A stretch of 15,388 nucleotides of DNA from Planctomycetaceae bacterium (GCA_947453875.1 CANGIH010000009.1:1-15388); one strand, 5' to 3'. Counted from the first letter of the stretch, positions 7,040-14,924 are shown. The notes: generated by a model from the sequence alone, not told the origin. A program made the numbers and translations.

Positions 7040-7498
7040 ATGTCCGCTTCCTCGTCCAACCGCTCGACCAACCTCCTGACCGATCCGGGCGACGCCGGCC
7101 GGGCCCTGCGGGTCGTGGTCGGTTCACTCCTCTGGCTGGTCGCCTGCGTCGCCCTGGCCCGGGCCGACGAGCCGATGCCGGGTGATCCATCGGGCATGGC
7201 AGAGCCTGGCATGATGGAGCGGACCGGTTGGGGGGAACCGCGTGGCGTTGGCCGAGCCAAGCCGATGGGGCATGGCGAACCGCAGCGGCAGGCCCCCTTC
7301 CTCCCCGGCCGTTCCCCCTATGCGACAGGGCTGCGGCAACGCCCCAAGTACTTCGTCCCCCCGACGCTTCCGCGCACCCCCACCTGGCCCCTCTATGGCA
7401 CGCCCCCAGGCGTCCGTCCGGGCGACTGGCCCACCTACGCGCCGCTGGGGATGGGTGGCTACCGGTTTCCCGCCGTCGGCAACCAGGCCTACCGCTGA
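7040..7498 (+). CDS. Small secreted Pro/Gly/Met-rich protein
   Basis: 152-residue protein of no family I recognise. Residues 23-40 are hydrophobic (LRVVVGSLLWLVACVALA), followed by ALARA-DEP, a good signal peptidase I site after A42. The n-region is unusually long (about 22 residues). The mature part of about 110 residues is rich in proline, glycine, arginine and methionine, has repeated GEP motifs (GWGEP, GHGEP), no cysteine, and an aromatic C-terminal half (RPKYFVPPTLPRTPTWPLYG, 101-120, and GMGGYRFP). This looks like a disordered exported protein. The ATG at 7040 is preferred because GGAG lies 6 bases upstream; ATGs at 6998 or 6857 would place coding sequence in the hairpin region or give an N-terminus unlike a signal peptide. 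It is followed 102 bp later by the repair cassette; a functional link is not evident. Confidence 0.72.
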   Translation: MSASSSNRSTNLLTDPGDAGRALRVVVGSLLWLVACVALARADEPMPGDPSGMAEPGMMERTGWGEPRGVGRAKPMGHGEPQRQAPFLPGRSPYATGLRQRPKYFVPPTLPRTPTWPLYGTPPGVRPGDWPTYAPLGMGGYRFPAVGNQAYR

Positions 7499-7539
7499 CC
7501 GCCGAAGGGAACCGCGGCCGGCAACGCGGCCACCGACCG

Positions 7540-7556
7540 ACAGCCTGCTAGGCTGT
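7540..7556 (+). terminator. Candidate hairpin terminator ahead of repair cassette
   Basis: ACAGCCT-gct-AGGCTGT is a perfect 7-bp stem with a 3-base loop, 42 bp after the stop of the secreted-protein gene and 45 bp before the exonuclease start. Only two T residues follow, so termination is uncertain. The palindrome could also be an operator for the cassette. Confidence 0.4.
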
Positions 7557-7600
7557 TCCCACCGGAGACGTCGCGATCGTCGACCCGGCGGAGGCGGCGC

Positions 7601-8683
7601 ATGGCGGACGTGCTCGAGGTGACAGAGGCTGGTCTTTATTGCCCGGCTGGGGATTTCTGGATCGACCCCTGGCGGCCGGTGCCCCGCGCCGTCATCACCC
7701 ACGCCCACGCCGACCACGCCCGTTCCGGCTGCGGCCGCTACCTCTGCGCCGCCCCCGGCAAACTCGTGATGAGGAGCCGGCTCGGGAGCACATCCCCGAT
7801 CGACACCCTCCGCCACGGTGAACGAACGACATTCAACGGTGTCACCGTCTCGCTCCACCCGGCGGGTCATGTCCTCGGCTCGGCGCAGGTTCGCGTCGAA
7901 CACCGGGGCCAGGTGTGGGTGGTGAGCGGCGACTACAAGACCGCCCTCGACCCCACCTGCACTCCCTTCGAGCCTGTCACCTGCGACGTCTTCGTCACCG
8001 AGTCGACCTTCGGCCTGCCGATCTACCGCTGGCCGGCGCCTGACACGATCGCCACCGAGATCAATGCCTGGTGGCGGGCCAACCAGGCGCAGGGAAAGAC
8101 GAGCGTCCTTCTGGCCTATGCGCTGGGGAAGGCACAGCGACTGGCCGCGATGGTCGATCCGTCGATCGGGCCGATCTACGGCCATGGGGCCGTGATGAAG
8201 CTGGTGCGGGCCTACCGTGACAGCGGCGTGCGTCTGCCGTCGATCGACCCGGTGCCGCCGCGGGCCAAGCGTGTCGGCCAAGGGCGGGCGCTGGTCATCA
8301 CTCCGGCGTCGGCCGCCGCAAGCGGGTGGCTGCGGGCGTTCGGCGAGGTGAGCATCGCGCAGGCTTCGGGCTGGATGACCGTGCGTGGCATCCGACGCCG
8401 CCGCGGCTTCGAACAGGGCTTCGTCCTCTCCGACCATGCCGACTTCCCCGGGCTCGTATCGGCCGTCGAGGCCACCGGTGCCCGCCGTGTCCTCGTCACC
8501 CATGGATCGAGCGAGACCTTTGCCCGCTTCCTCCGCGGTCGCGGGCTCGACGCCACCATCCTCCACACACGCTTTGCCGGCGAGCAGGCCGACCACGACG
8601 GCGGCCCGGAGGAGGAGCCGGAGAGCGGGGCACGGGCCGATGATCCCGCTGGCGGGGGCGGGGCGGAGGCAGAGGCTCCGTGA
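7601..8683 (+). CDS. Ligase-associated DNA exonuclease (MBL fold)
   Basis: 360-residue metallo-beta-lactamase/beta-CASP-like nuclease of the ligase-associated exonuclease type. Metal-binding motifs are complete: ITHAHADHARSG (32-43; H34, H36, D38, H39), PAGHVLGSAQV (87-97; H90), VSGDYKTALDPT (108-119; D111), LSDHADFPGL (276-285; D278, H279) and VTHGSSE (299-305; H301). The beta-CASP-like insert contains LLAYALGKAQRL (170-181). It is predicted to trim DNA ends before ligation; polarity cannot be read from sequence. The last 30 residues are acidic/glycine-rich and probably a disordered tail. The ATG has GGAGG 6 bases upstream. Its stop codon overlaps the ligase GTG start in a GTGA tetranucleotide, giving translational coupling. 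First gene of the four-gene cassette. Confidence 0.94.
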   Translation: MADVLEVTEAGLYCPAGDFWIDPWRPVPRAVITHAHADHARSGCGRYLCAAPGKLVMRSRLGSTSPIDTLRHGERTTFNGVTVSLHPAGHVLGSAQVRVEHRGQVWVVSGDYKTALDPTCTPFEPVTCDVFVTESTFGLPIYRWPAPDTIATEINAWWRANQAQGKTSVLLAYALGKAQRLAAMVDPSIGPIYGHGAVMKLVRAYRDSGVRLPSIDPVPPRAKRVGQGRALVITPASAAASGWLRAFGEVSIAQASGWMTVRGIRRRRGFEQGFVLSDHADFPGLVSAVEATGARRVLVTHGSSETFARFLRGRGLDATILHTRFAGEQADHDGGPEEEPESGARADDPAGGGGAEAEAP

Positions 8684-10428
8684 AGGCATTCACCGCACTC
8701 TACTGGAGGCTCGATCGGACGACGCGGACCTCGGAAAAGGAGGCGGTGCTCGTCGACTATTTCAGGGCTGTCCCTCCGGCCGATGGCGCGATCGCGGTCC
8801 ATCTCCTCTCCGGCGGGCGACAGTCACGGGCCGTGCCCCTGGCGCTGCTGCGGGGCTGGGCTGCCGAAGCGGCGGGGATCCCCGATTGGCTCATCGACGA
8901 GTGCTATGCCCAAGTCGGCGACCTCGCCGAGACGCTCGCCCTCGTCCTCCCCGACACCGTCGCGGCGATCGGCGCGGACTCCGCCACCAACCTCGGCCTC
9001 GCCTCCTGCGTGCGGGACTCGGTCGATCGGCTGCGTCAACAGCCCGACACCATCGGCAAACGACGGATCATCGAGGGGGTGTGGAACACGCTTGCCCCCA
9101 CGGAGCGGATCGTCTGGCACAAGCTCCTCACTGGGGGCTTGCGGGTCGGCGTGTCACGGACGCTCGTCGCCCGGGCGCTGGCCGAAGTGGCGGGGGTCGA
9201 CACCGCCACGATGCTCGAGCGCCTCGTGGCGGCCAAACTCGACTCCGCCGACGACTACCTCCACCTGCTGCACCCCGATGTAGCTGCCGGCTCGCGCCGT
9301 CCCTACCCCTTCTTCCTCGCCTCCGCGATTGAGCACCCTGCCGACACCCTCGGGCCACCGGGGGACTGGCAGGTGGACTGGAAATGGGATGGGATGCGGG
9401 CGCAGGTGGTGCGCCGCGGCGGCGAGGTGGCACTCTGGACGCGCGGCGAGGAACTCGTCGGGGAACGCTTCCCCGAGATCGTCGACGCCGCCGCCGAGCT
9501 CCCCGACGGCACCGTTCTCGACGGCGAACTGCTTGTCGTGCAGGGGGGGAGGCAGCAGGGCTTCACCACGCTTTCCAGACGAATGAACCGCACCTGCCCG
9601 ACGCGCCGGCAGATCGCGGAGTTGCCCTGCGCGTTCCTCGCCTACGACCTCCTCGAATCGGACGGCGTCGACCGTCGGCAGGAACCCCTCGCCACACGCC
9701 GCCGGAGGCTCGATCGACTCGCGGCAGCGGCTGGGTGGCCGACGTTCGAGCCGCGTGCGGCTGACGATCCCCTCCCTTCGTCGGCCCCGACGGTCGCCAG
9801 GCTCCTGCTCTCGCCGCAGCTCCCCGCCCCCGACTGGCAGGCCGTCAGCGACGCCCGCGCCGAGGCCCGAAAACGGGGCGTCGAGGGGGTGATGATCAAA
9901 CGCCGGGACGGCGCCTATGGCACCGGCCGGACGCGGGGGGAGTGGTGGAAGTGGAAGGTCGATCCGCTCGAGATCGACGCCGTGCTCCTGGCCGCGGTGG
10001 CCGGTCACGGCCGTCGGGCGGGCCTTCACACCGACTACACCTTCGGCGTCTGGGATGGGGGGCGACTGGTGAAGATCGCCAACGCCTATGCAGGTCTCAC
10101 CGACGTGGAACTGACCGAGATCGACCGCATCATCCGGGCCACGACGACGGAGAAGAAGGGGGCGTGGCGCGGCGTCACGCCGACGCTCGTGATGCAGTTG
10201 GCGTTCGAAGGCGTGGCGGAGTCGACCCGGCACGGCTCGGGGGTGGCGGTCCGTTTTCCCCGCATCGCCCGCTGGCGGAAGGAGAAGTCACCGGCTGATG
10301 CGGGCACCCTTGCCGACCTGCGGGCGCTCATCGAGCCAGCCCGTCTCCTGCCCGCCTCTCCTTCTCCACGACCGGCGCCGCGAGGGAGTGCCGGCCAGCA
10401 GAAGATGCTCTGGGAGGAGGAGGGATGA
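8680..10428 (+). CDS. ATP-dependent DNA ligase (cassette type)
   Basis: 582-residue ATP-dependent DNA ligase of the kind found with the exonuclease, Lhr-like helicase and metallophosphoesterase. Domain order is an N-terminal helical DNA-binding domain (about 1-215), an adenylation domain (about 225-430) and an OB-fold (about 430-545). Motif I is DWKWDGMRAQV (233-243) with Lys235 as the AMP-accepting lysine; motif III is TVLDGELLV (278-286; E283); motif IV is VEGVMIK (401-407); motif V is EWWKWKVDP (421-429; K424, K426); the OB-fold ends with VRFPRIARWRKEK (524-536). It starts at GTG inside GTGA overlapping the exonuclease stop, with GGAGG and AGAGG upstream. A proline-rich linker (555-570) leads to the terminal QKMLW (574-578), which resembles a beta-clamp-binding pentapeptide. 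The TGA overlaps the helicase ATG by 4 bp. Confidence 0.96.
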   Translation: MKAFTALYWRLDRTTRTSEKEAVLVDYFRAVPPADGAIAVHLLSGGRQSRAVPLALLRGWAAEAAGIPDWLIDECYAQVGDLAETLALVLPDTVAAIGADSATNLGLASCVRDSVDRLRQQPDTIGKRRIIEGVWNTLAPTERIVWHKLLTGGLRVGVSRTLVARALAEVAGVDTATMLERLVAAKLDSADDYLHLLHPDVAAGSRRPYPFFLASAIEHPADTLGPPGDWQVDWKWDGMRAQVVRRGGEVALWTRGEELVGERFPEIVDAAAELPDGTVLDGELLVVQGGRQQGFTTLSRRMNRTCPTRRQIAELPCAFLAYDLLESDGVDRRQEPLATRRRRLDRLAAAAGWPTFEPRAADDPLPSSAPTVARLLLSPQLPAPDWQAVSDARAEARKRGVEGVMIKRRDGAYGTGRTRGEWWKWKVDPLEIDAVLLAAVAGHGRRAGLHTDYTFGVWDGGRLVKIANAYAGLTDVELTEIDRIIRATTTEKKGAWRGVTPTLVMQLAFEGVAESTRHGSGVAVRFPRIARWRKEKSPADAGTLADLRALIEPARLLPASPSPRPAPRGSAGQQKMLWEEEG

Positions 10429-12974
10429 CAGCCCGCGCGGCGGCGCCGCGGCTTCCGGCCGACCTCCTTCCCCTCCGGACCTGGTACCGCGGCCGGGGCT
10501 GGAAGCCGTTTCCCTTCCAGGAGGAGGTGTGGCGTGAGGCAGCCGACGGGAGCAGCGGCCTGATCCACGCTCCCACCGGCACCGGCAAGACGCTGGCAGC
10601 CTGGCTCGGGGCCTTGGCCCGCAGCCGCCGGCTGGGCCTGACGGCCGCCGAGGCGGCGCGTCCCACCGGGGCCGGCCCGAAGGTTGTCTGGATCACCCCG
10701 CTGCGGGCCCTGGCGGCCGACACCCTCGGTGCCCTCGACGAACCGCTTGCCGACCTCGCCGGCTGGCTCTCCTCCCCCGGCAAAGACCGCCGTCGCCCCG
10801 CGCGATGGCGTGTGGGGATGCGCACCGGCGACACCTCGACACAGGATCGGCGCCGGCTGCGGGCCCGTTGGCCCGAAGGGCTCGTGACCACGCCGGAAAG
10901 CCTTTCGGTGCTCCTCTCGCTCGAGGACTGCGACGAGGTGTTCGGGGGACTCGAGACGGTCGTCGTCGATGAGTGGCACGAGCTCCTCGGCACGAAACGC
11001 GGCGTGCAGACGGAGCTCGCCCTGGCCCGCCTGCGCACGCTCAGGCCCGGCATCGCCATCTGGGGCCTGTCGGCGACGCTTGCCAACCTCGACACCGCCC
11101 TCGCGGCGCTCGTCGGCCCGCAGGGAGCGATGCAGGCCCGTGTCGTCAGCGCGCGTGTCCCGCGGAAGATCGTCATCGAGACCCTCGTCCCCGAACCGAT
11201 GGAGCGGTTTCCCTGGGCGGGCCACATGGGGATGCGTCTCCTGCCGCAGGTGCTCGATGTCCTTGAGCGGGCGTCGACGTCGCTGGTGTTCACCAACACG
11301 CGAGCCCAGGCCGAACGCTGGCATGACGCGATCCGCACCGCGCGCCCCGACTGGAAGGACACGCTCGCGCTCCATCACGGCTCGGTCGACCGCGATCTGC
11401 GGACGCGCGCCGAGGAGGGCCTGCGCCGCGGGCGGATGAAGTGCGTGGTGGCGACGTCGAGCCTCGACCTGGGGGTCGACTTCGGCCCGGTCGAGCAGGT
11501 GCTCCAGATCGGCAGCCCGAAAGGGATCGCCCGGCTCCTCCAACGCGCCGGCCGCAGCGGCCATGCCCCCGGTGCCACCGGGAGGCTGGTGTGCGTGCCG
11601 ACGCACGCCCTGGAACTGATTGAGTGTGCCGCCGCCCGTGGCGCGATCGCCTCCGGCGTCGTCGAGCCGAGGATCCCGCTTGAGGAACCGCTCGACGTGC
11701 TCGCCCAGCACATCGTCACGGTCGCCGCGAGCGGCGGTTTCCGCGCCGACGAGCTCCTCGCCGAGGTGCGATCGACGCATGCCTTCGCCCGGCTCGACGA
11801 TGCCGCCTGGCGCTGGGCGCTCGGCTTCGCGGCCCACGGCGGACCGGCGCTCTCTGCCTACCCCGACTTCGCTCGGATCAAGGAACGCTTCGGCCGCTGG
11901 TATGTCGCCTCGCCGTCGATGGCCCGCCGCCACCGGATGTCGATCGGCACGATCACCGGCGACGCAAGCGTCGACGTGAAGTGGGTCGGCGGTGGCCGCC
12001 TCGGCAGCGTCGAGGAGTCGTTCGCCTCGAGGCTCTCCCCCGGAGACCGGTTCCTGTTCGCCGGACGGTCGCTGACGCTGTTCCGGTTCGATGGTCTCGT
12101 CGCCTGGGTGAAACGCTCGCGTGGCCGCGGACAGGGGCTCGAGGTGCCGCGTTGGAACGGGGGCCGCATGCCCCTCTCGATGCTTCTCTCCCGGGCCGTC
12201 CTCGATCTTGTTCAATCGGCGGGTACCGCCGGGAAGAAGATGGCTCCCGAGGTGCGGGCGGTGCTGCCGCTGCTGGCCGCGCAGGCACGCTCGAGCCGCC
12301 TCCCCGATGCCGACACCCTTCTCATCGAGCGCACCGCCACCGGCAGGACCGGTCGCGGCGAGCCTGCGATGCACCATGCCTTTCTCTTCCCCTTCGAGGG
12401 ACGGCTCGTGCATGACGGCCTGGCCACGCTCGTCGCCTGGCGGATCGCGCGGGCCACGCCCGCCACGTTCCAGTTGGCGGCCACCGACTGGGGGCTGCAA
12501 CTGGCCGGACGTCGTCTCCTGCCCGGCGACGAGCCCACCTGGCGGCAGCTCCTTTCGCCGACGAATCTCCTCGACGACCTGCTCGAGTGCCTCAACGGCA
12601 CCGAGATGGCACGCCGCCATTTCCGCGAGGTGGCACGCGTGGCGGGGCTCGTGGCCGCAGGGCAGCGGAGCGAGCGGCAGACGCAGGCCTCGGCGGGGCT
12701 GATCTTCGACGTCCTTTCCGAGCATGACGCCGACAACAGGCTCCTCGGCCAGGCCCGGCGCGAGGTGCTCGAGCGGCAGTTCGAGTTCCGGCGGATGCAG
12801 GGGGCGCTCGATCGGATCGCCACGCTCGACCTCGTCATCGTCGACACCCCGCGGATCTCGCCGCTGGCCTTCCCGCTGTGGGCCGAGCACATCCAGTCGC
12901 GGCTCACGACGCAGGGCTGGCTCGAGCGGATCATGGAGATGGCCCGCGAACTCGAAGCGACCGCCGGTGTCTGA
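10425..12974 (+). CDS. Ligase-associated DExH helicase (Lhr-core type)
   Basis: 849-residue superfamily 2 helicase. RecA1 contains Walker A HAPTGTGKTLAAW (48-60; K55), TPLRALAAD (91-99), TTPESL (155-160), Walker B VVVDEWHEL (179-187, a DEWH box) and GLSATLAN (214-221). RecA2 contains SLVFTNTRAQAE (286-297), HHGSVDRDLR (317-326), VVATSSLDLGVDFG (341-354) and motif VI LLQRAGRSGHAPG (371-383). The remaining 450 or so residues fit the winged-helix and Lhr-core C-terminal module. Lhr-core enzymes are DNA-dependent ATPases translocating 3' to 5'. Here it probably exposes or unwinds ends for the cassette nucleases and ligase. ATG at 10425 lies in ATGA overlapping the ligase stop, preceded by a strong GGAGGAGG. 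Length and motifs are complete. Confidence 0.96.
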   Translation: MTARAAAPRLPADLLPLRTWYRGRGWKPFPFQEEVWREAADGSSGLIHAPTGTGKTLAAWLGALARSRRLGLTAAEAARPTGAGPKVVWITPLRALAADTLGALDEPLADLAGWLSSPGKDRRRPARWRVGMRTGDTSTQDRRRLRARWPEGLVTTPESLSVLLSLEDCDEVFGGLETVVVDEWHELLGTKRGVQTELALARLRTLRPGIAIWGLSATLANLDTALAALVGPQGAMQARVVSARVPRKIVIETLVPEPMERFPWAGHMGMRLLPQVLDVLERASTSLVFTNTRAQAERWHDAIRTARPDWKDTLALHHGSVDRDLRTRAEEGLRRGRMKCVVATSSLDLGVDFGPVEQVLQIGSPKGIARLLQRAGRSGHAPGATGRLVCVPTHALELIECAAARGAIASGVVEPRIPLEEPLDVLAQHIVTVAASGGFRADELLAEVRSTHAFARLDDAAWRWALGFAAHGGPALSAYPDFARIKERFGRWYVASPSMARRHRMSIGTITGDASVDVKWVGGGRLGSVEESFASRLSPGDRFLFAGRSLTLFRFDGLVAWVKRSRGRGQGLEVPRWNGGRMPLSMLLSRAVLDLVQSAGTAGKKMAPEVRAVLPLLAAQARSSRLPDADTLLIERTATGRTGRGEPAMHHAFLFPFEGRLVHDGLATLVAWRIARATPATFQLAATDWGLQLAGRRLLPGDEPTWRQLLSPTNLLDDLLECLNGTEMARRHFREVARVAGLVAAGQRSERQTQASAGLIFDVLSEHDADNRLLGQARREVLERQFEFRRMQGALDRIATLDLVIVDTPRISPLAFPLWAEHIQSRLTTQGWLERIMEMARELEATAGV

Positions 12975-13022
12975 CCCCCTTTTGCTGGCCGCAGCGACGG
13001 CGACCGGCTACCGTGGACGGAT

Positions 13023-13045
13023 CGCCGGCGAGAGGGTCTCCGGCG
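13023..13045 (+). repeat. Hairpin upstream of pdeM
   Basis: CGCCG-gc-GAGA-ggg-TCTC-CGGCG forms a bulged stem-loop in the 97-bp gap between helicase and pdeM, 14 bp ahead of the GGAGG that serves pdeM. It is the only non-overlapping junction in the cassette, so this could tune pdeM expression or be an RNA processing site. No T-run follows. Confidence 0.35.
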
Positions 13046-13071
13046 CACCGCCGCCCCTGGAGGATCGATGC

Positions 13072-13866
13072 GTGAAGGCCTTTCTCCCGCGGATCGGCTG
13101 TGCCGGCCCGGGCGGCGCCCCGGGCCGGCTTCCGGAAGGCGACATGATTCTCCTGGCGGGAAGAGCGGCGCTGCTCCCGGCCTCGCGGACCCTTCTGATC
13201 GCCGATCTCCACCTCGGCAAGGCGGCCACCTTCCGCAAGGCGGGAATCCCCGTGCCGGAGGGCTCGTCCGGGGAAGATCTCACCCGGCTCGACGGGCTCA
13301 TCGCCACCCACTCGGTCAAGCGGGTCCTCATCCTCGGTGATCTGCTCCATGCCGCGGCCGGCTGCACGCCCCAGGTCGTCGGTGAATTCCGCACCCTTCG
13401 CGACCGCCACCCGGCCACCGGTTTCGTGCTCATTCTCGGCAACCACGATCTCGCCGCTCGGCGGATCGGCGCCGATCTCGGCCTCGACAGCTGCCTTTCG
13501 GTGCTCGACGAAGCCCCGTATCGCTTCGTCCACATCGCGGCCACCGGCAGCGACAGGCATGAAGACGACAAAGCCGAACCCGGGCTGACCGCAGGCATCG
13601 GTCTGGTCATCGCCGGCCACGTCCACCCGCGGGTGGTGATCCGCAGCCCCTCGGGAGACCGGCTCGCGGAGCGCTGCTTCCACCTCGAGGGGAGCGTCTT
13701 CACGCTGCCCGCCTTCGGTTCGTTCACCGGCGGCCAGACCGTCTCCCCGAGCGCCACCGCACGGGTGTGGCTGGCACGCGACGATGGCGTCCTCGATGTC
13801 ACCGGCCTGGTGCGGCCGGCGGAACGGCGCCGCCATCGGGGCGGGGACTTCAACCCCGTGCGATGA
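13072..13866 (+). CDS. pdeM: Ligase-associated metallophosphoesterase PdeM
   Basis: 264-residue calcineurin-like phosphoesterase, the fourth member of the ligase cassette. Dinuclear-metal motifs: LLIADLHLGKAATF (41-54; D45, H47), ILGDLLH (87-93; D90), LILGNHDLAAR (120-130; N124, H125, D126), AGHVHPRV (181-188; H183, H185). Homologues in Pseudomonas act as Mn2+-dependent DNA nucleases. The GTG start at 13072 is chosen for its GGAGG with an 8-base spacer. Alternatives are ATG at 13144, which starts right at the conserved fold (MILLAG), and GTG at 12967, which overlaps the helicase stop and adds 35 unlike residues. The basic tail (ERRRHRGGDFNPVR) overlaps the 3' end of the convergent nnrD gene by 17 bp. 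Cotranscription with the helicase is likely given the 97-bp gap and the conserved gene set. Confidence 0.92.
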   Translation: MKAFLPRIGCAGPGGAPGRLPEGDMILLAGRAALLPASRTLLIADLHLGKAATFRKAGIPVPEGSSGEDLTRLDGLIATHSVKRVLILGDLLHAAAGCTPQVVGEFRTLRDRHPATGFVLILGNHDLAARRIGADLGLDSCLSVLDEAPYRFVHIAATGSDRHEDDKAEPGLTAGIGLVIAGHVHPRVVIRSPSGDRLAERCFHLEGSVFTLPAFGSFTGGQTVSPSATARVWLARDDGVLDVTGLVRPAERRRHRGGDFNPVR

Positions 13867-14786
13867 CGGCCGGGAACGCGCGGGGGAGAAACCCGAGGAG
13901 GTCGCGGGCGGTCAGCGACAGTTCACCGAGATCGGCGGCGGCCCGATCGCCGGCATCACCATGCACCCAGACGGCGAGCCGGGCCGAGTCGAAGGGCTCG
14001 AGGAACGCACCGGTGGAGCTCGGCTGGCGGAAGAGCGCCGCGGTCACGCCGGTGAGGACATCGCCGCAGCCGCCGGTGGCCATGCCCGGATTCCCGGTGG
14101 TGTTGTGCGCTCGCCGCATGCCATCGGTGATGAGCGTGCCGGGACCTTTGAGCACGATCACCAGTCCGCACTCCTCCGCGAGGACTGCGGCCGAGTCCTC
14201 GAGCATCGCCCGCGACGGCTCGGCGCCGGCGGCAGAGCCGTCAGCCAGGAAGCGCCGCATCTCCCCCGCATGCGGCGTGAGCACACGGGGGCCAGCATGC
14301 GCGGCAAGCGCGTCGGGATCGAAGCGGGCGAGCCACCACAGTCCATCGGCGTCGAACACGGCGGGGCCGGGGAAGTCGGACCACAGCCGGGCGACGATGG
14401 CACCTGTCGCCTCGGAGCGGCCGAGCCCCGGCCCGACGGCCAGGCTGTCGGCGCGGCTGGCGAGGGAGAGGAGCGGATCGAGGGCGTCGTGGGCGAACGT
14501 CCCGTCATCCCGGGCGGGAAGGCCGTGGGTCATGACGCAGGGATCGAACCCGGCGGCAATCCGCGCTGCCCCCTCGGGCGCCGCCAGGTCGACAAGCCCC
14601 GCTCCGCTCCGCAGCGCCGCCATCGCCGCCAGCGCCGGCGCACCGGCCATCCCAGCCGCCCCCCCCCACGACGAGAATCCGGCCGTAATCCCGTTTGCTG
14701 GAATCACGGGGCCGGGGGCCGAGGCGGGGCAGGTCTGCCGGGACGGGAGTCCCCGCTGCCGCGGGGGAAGGTGATTGGTTCGTCAT
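13850..14786 (-). CDS. nnrD: NAD(P)H-hydrate dehydratase, frame broken at G9
   Basis: ADP/ATP-dependent NAD(P)H-hydrate dehydratase (YjeF C-terminal/ribokinase-like fold), which repairs hydrated NADH and NADPH. The reading frame opens at ATG 14786 (MTNQSPSP) and reads KRDYGRILVVGG, then breaks at a nine-base G tract (14667-14659 on this strand). The rest continues in a second frame: AGMAGAPALAAMAALRSGAG. With eight Gs the two join into 311 residues matching the family: GRILVVGGAAGMAGAPALAA (35-54), GPGLGR (118-123), FDADGLWW (144-151), VLTPHAGEM (168-176), VLKGPGTLI (211-219), GNPGMATGGCGDVLTG (231-246, with catalytic D242). A GTG at 14707 could start a 285-residue version in the second frame, but it would lack the native first strand. 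It has no YjeF N-terminal epimerase domain here. Indel error is likelier than a true pseudogene, because the rest of the gene is intact. Confidence 0.87.
14659..14667. repeat. C9/G9 homopolymer at nnrD frameshift
   Basis: Nine consecutive C on the plus strand, exactly where the two reading frames of nnrD must be joined. Eight would restore a continuous frame. It may be a sequencing indel or a slippery contingency tract. Confidence 0.85.
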
Positions 14787-14870
14787 CGAGCTTGCCGGAA
14801 CGGAAAGGGAGGCGATCGGGAAGCGGATTCTCTCCCGACGCTGCGGCAGAGGGGACCCAACCGTGTTACC

Positions 14871-14900
14871 TTGACTGAAAACCCTGGGAGGGGCTACCCT
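14871..14900 (+). promoter_or_regulatory. Candidate accB promoter
   Basis: TTGACT (14871-14876), an 18-bp spacer, then TACCCT (14895-14900). The -35 box matches sigma-70 at five of six positions and the -10 box is weaker. It lies in the 274-bp gap divergent from nnrD and would give an accB leader of about 150 bases. Confidence 0.45.
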
Positions 14901-14924
14901 CGCCGCGAAAACAGCGGGCGGTCA

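Noticed and set aside
7124..8689. 521-codon minus-strand frame opposite the exonuclease
   Set aside because: No recognisable domain; it covers a gene with complete metal-binding motifs and known operon context.
9154..10233. 359-codon minus-strand frame opposite the ligase
   Set aside because: Antisense shadow of the adenylation domain; composition is R/G/E-rich without motifs.
10086..12890. 934-codon open frame on the minus strand opposite the helicase
   Set aside because: Its residues are low-complexity R/G/E/P-rich with no motif, while the plus strand encodes every SF2 helicase motif. Long antisense frames are expected at this GC content.
12724..13071. Long upstream in-frame extension of pdeM
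   Set aside because: It lies mostly inside the helicase gene in another frame and is absent from the metallophosphoesterase fold.
13068..13340. 90-codon frame starting at the ATG next to the pdeM start
   Set aside because: Only 4 bases from the GGAGG and in a different frame from the DLH/GD/GNHD motifs; R/P/G-rich shadow.
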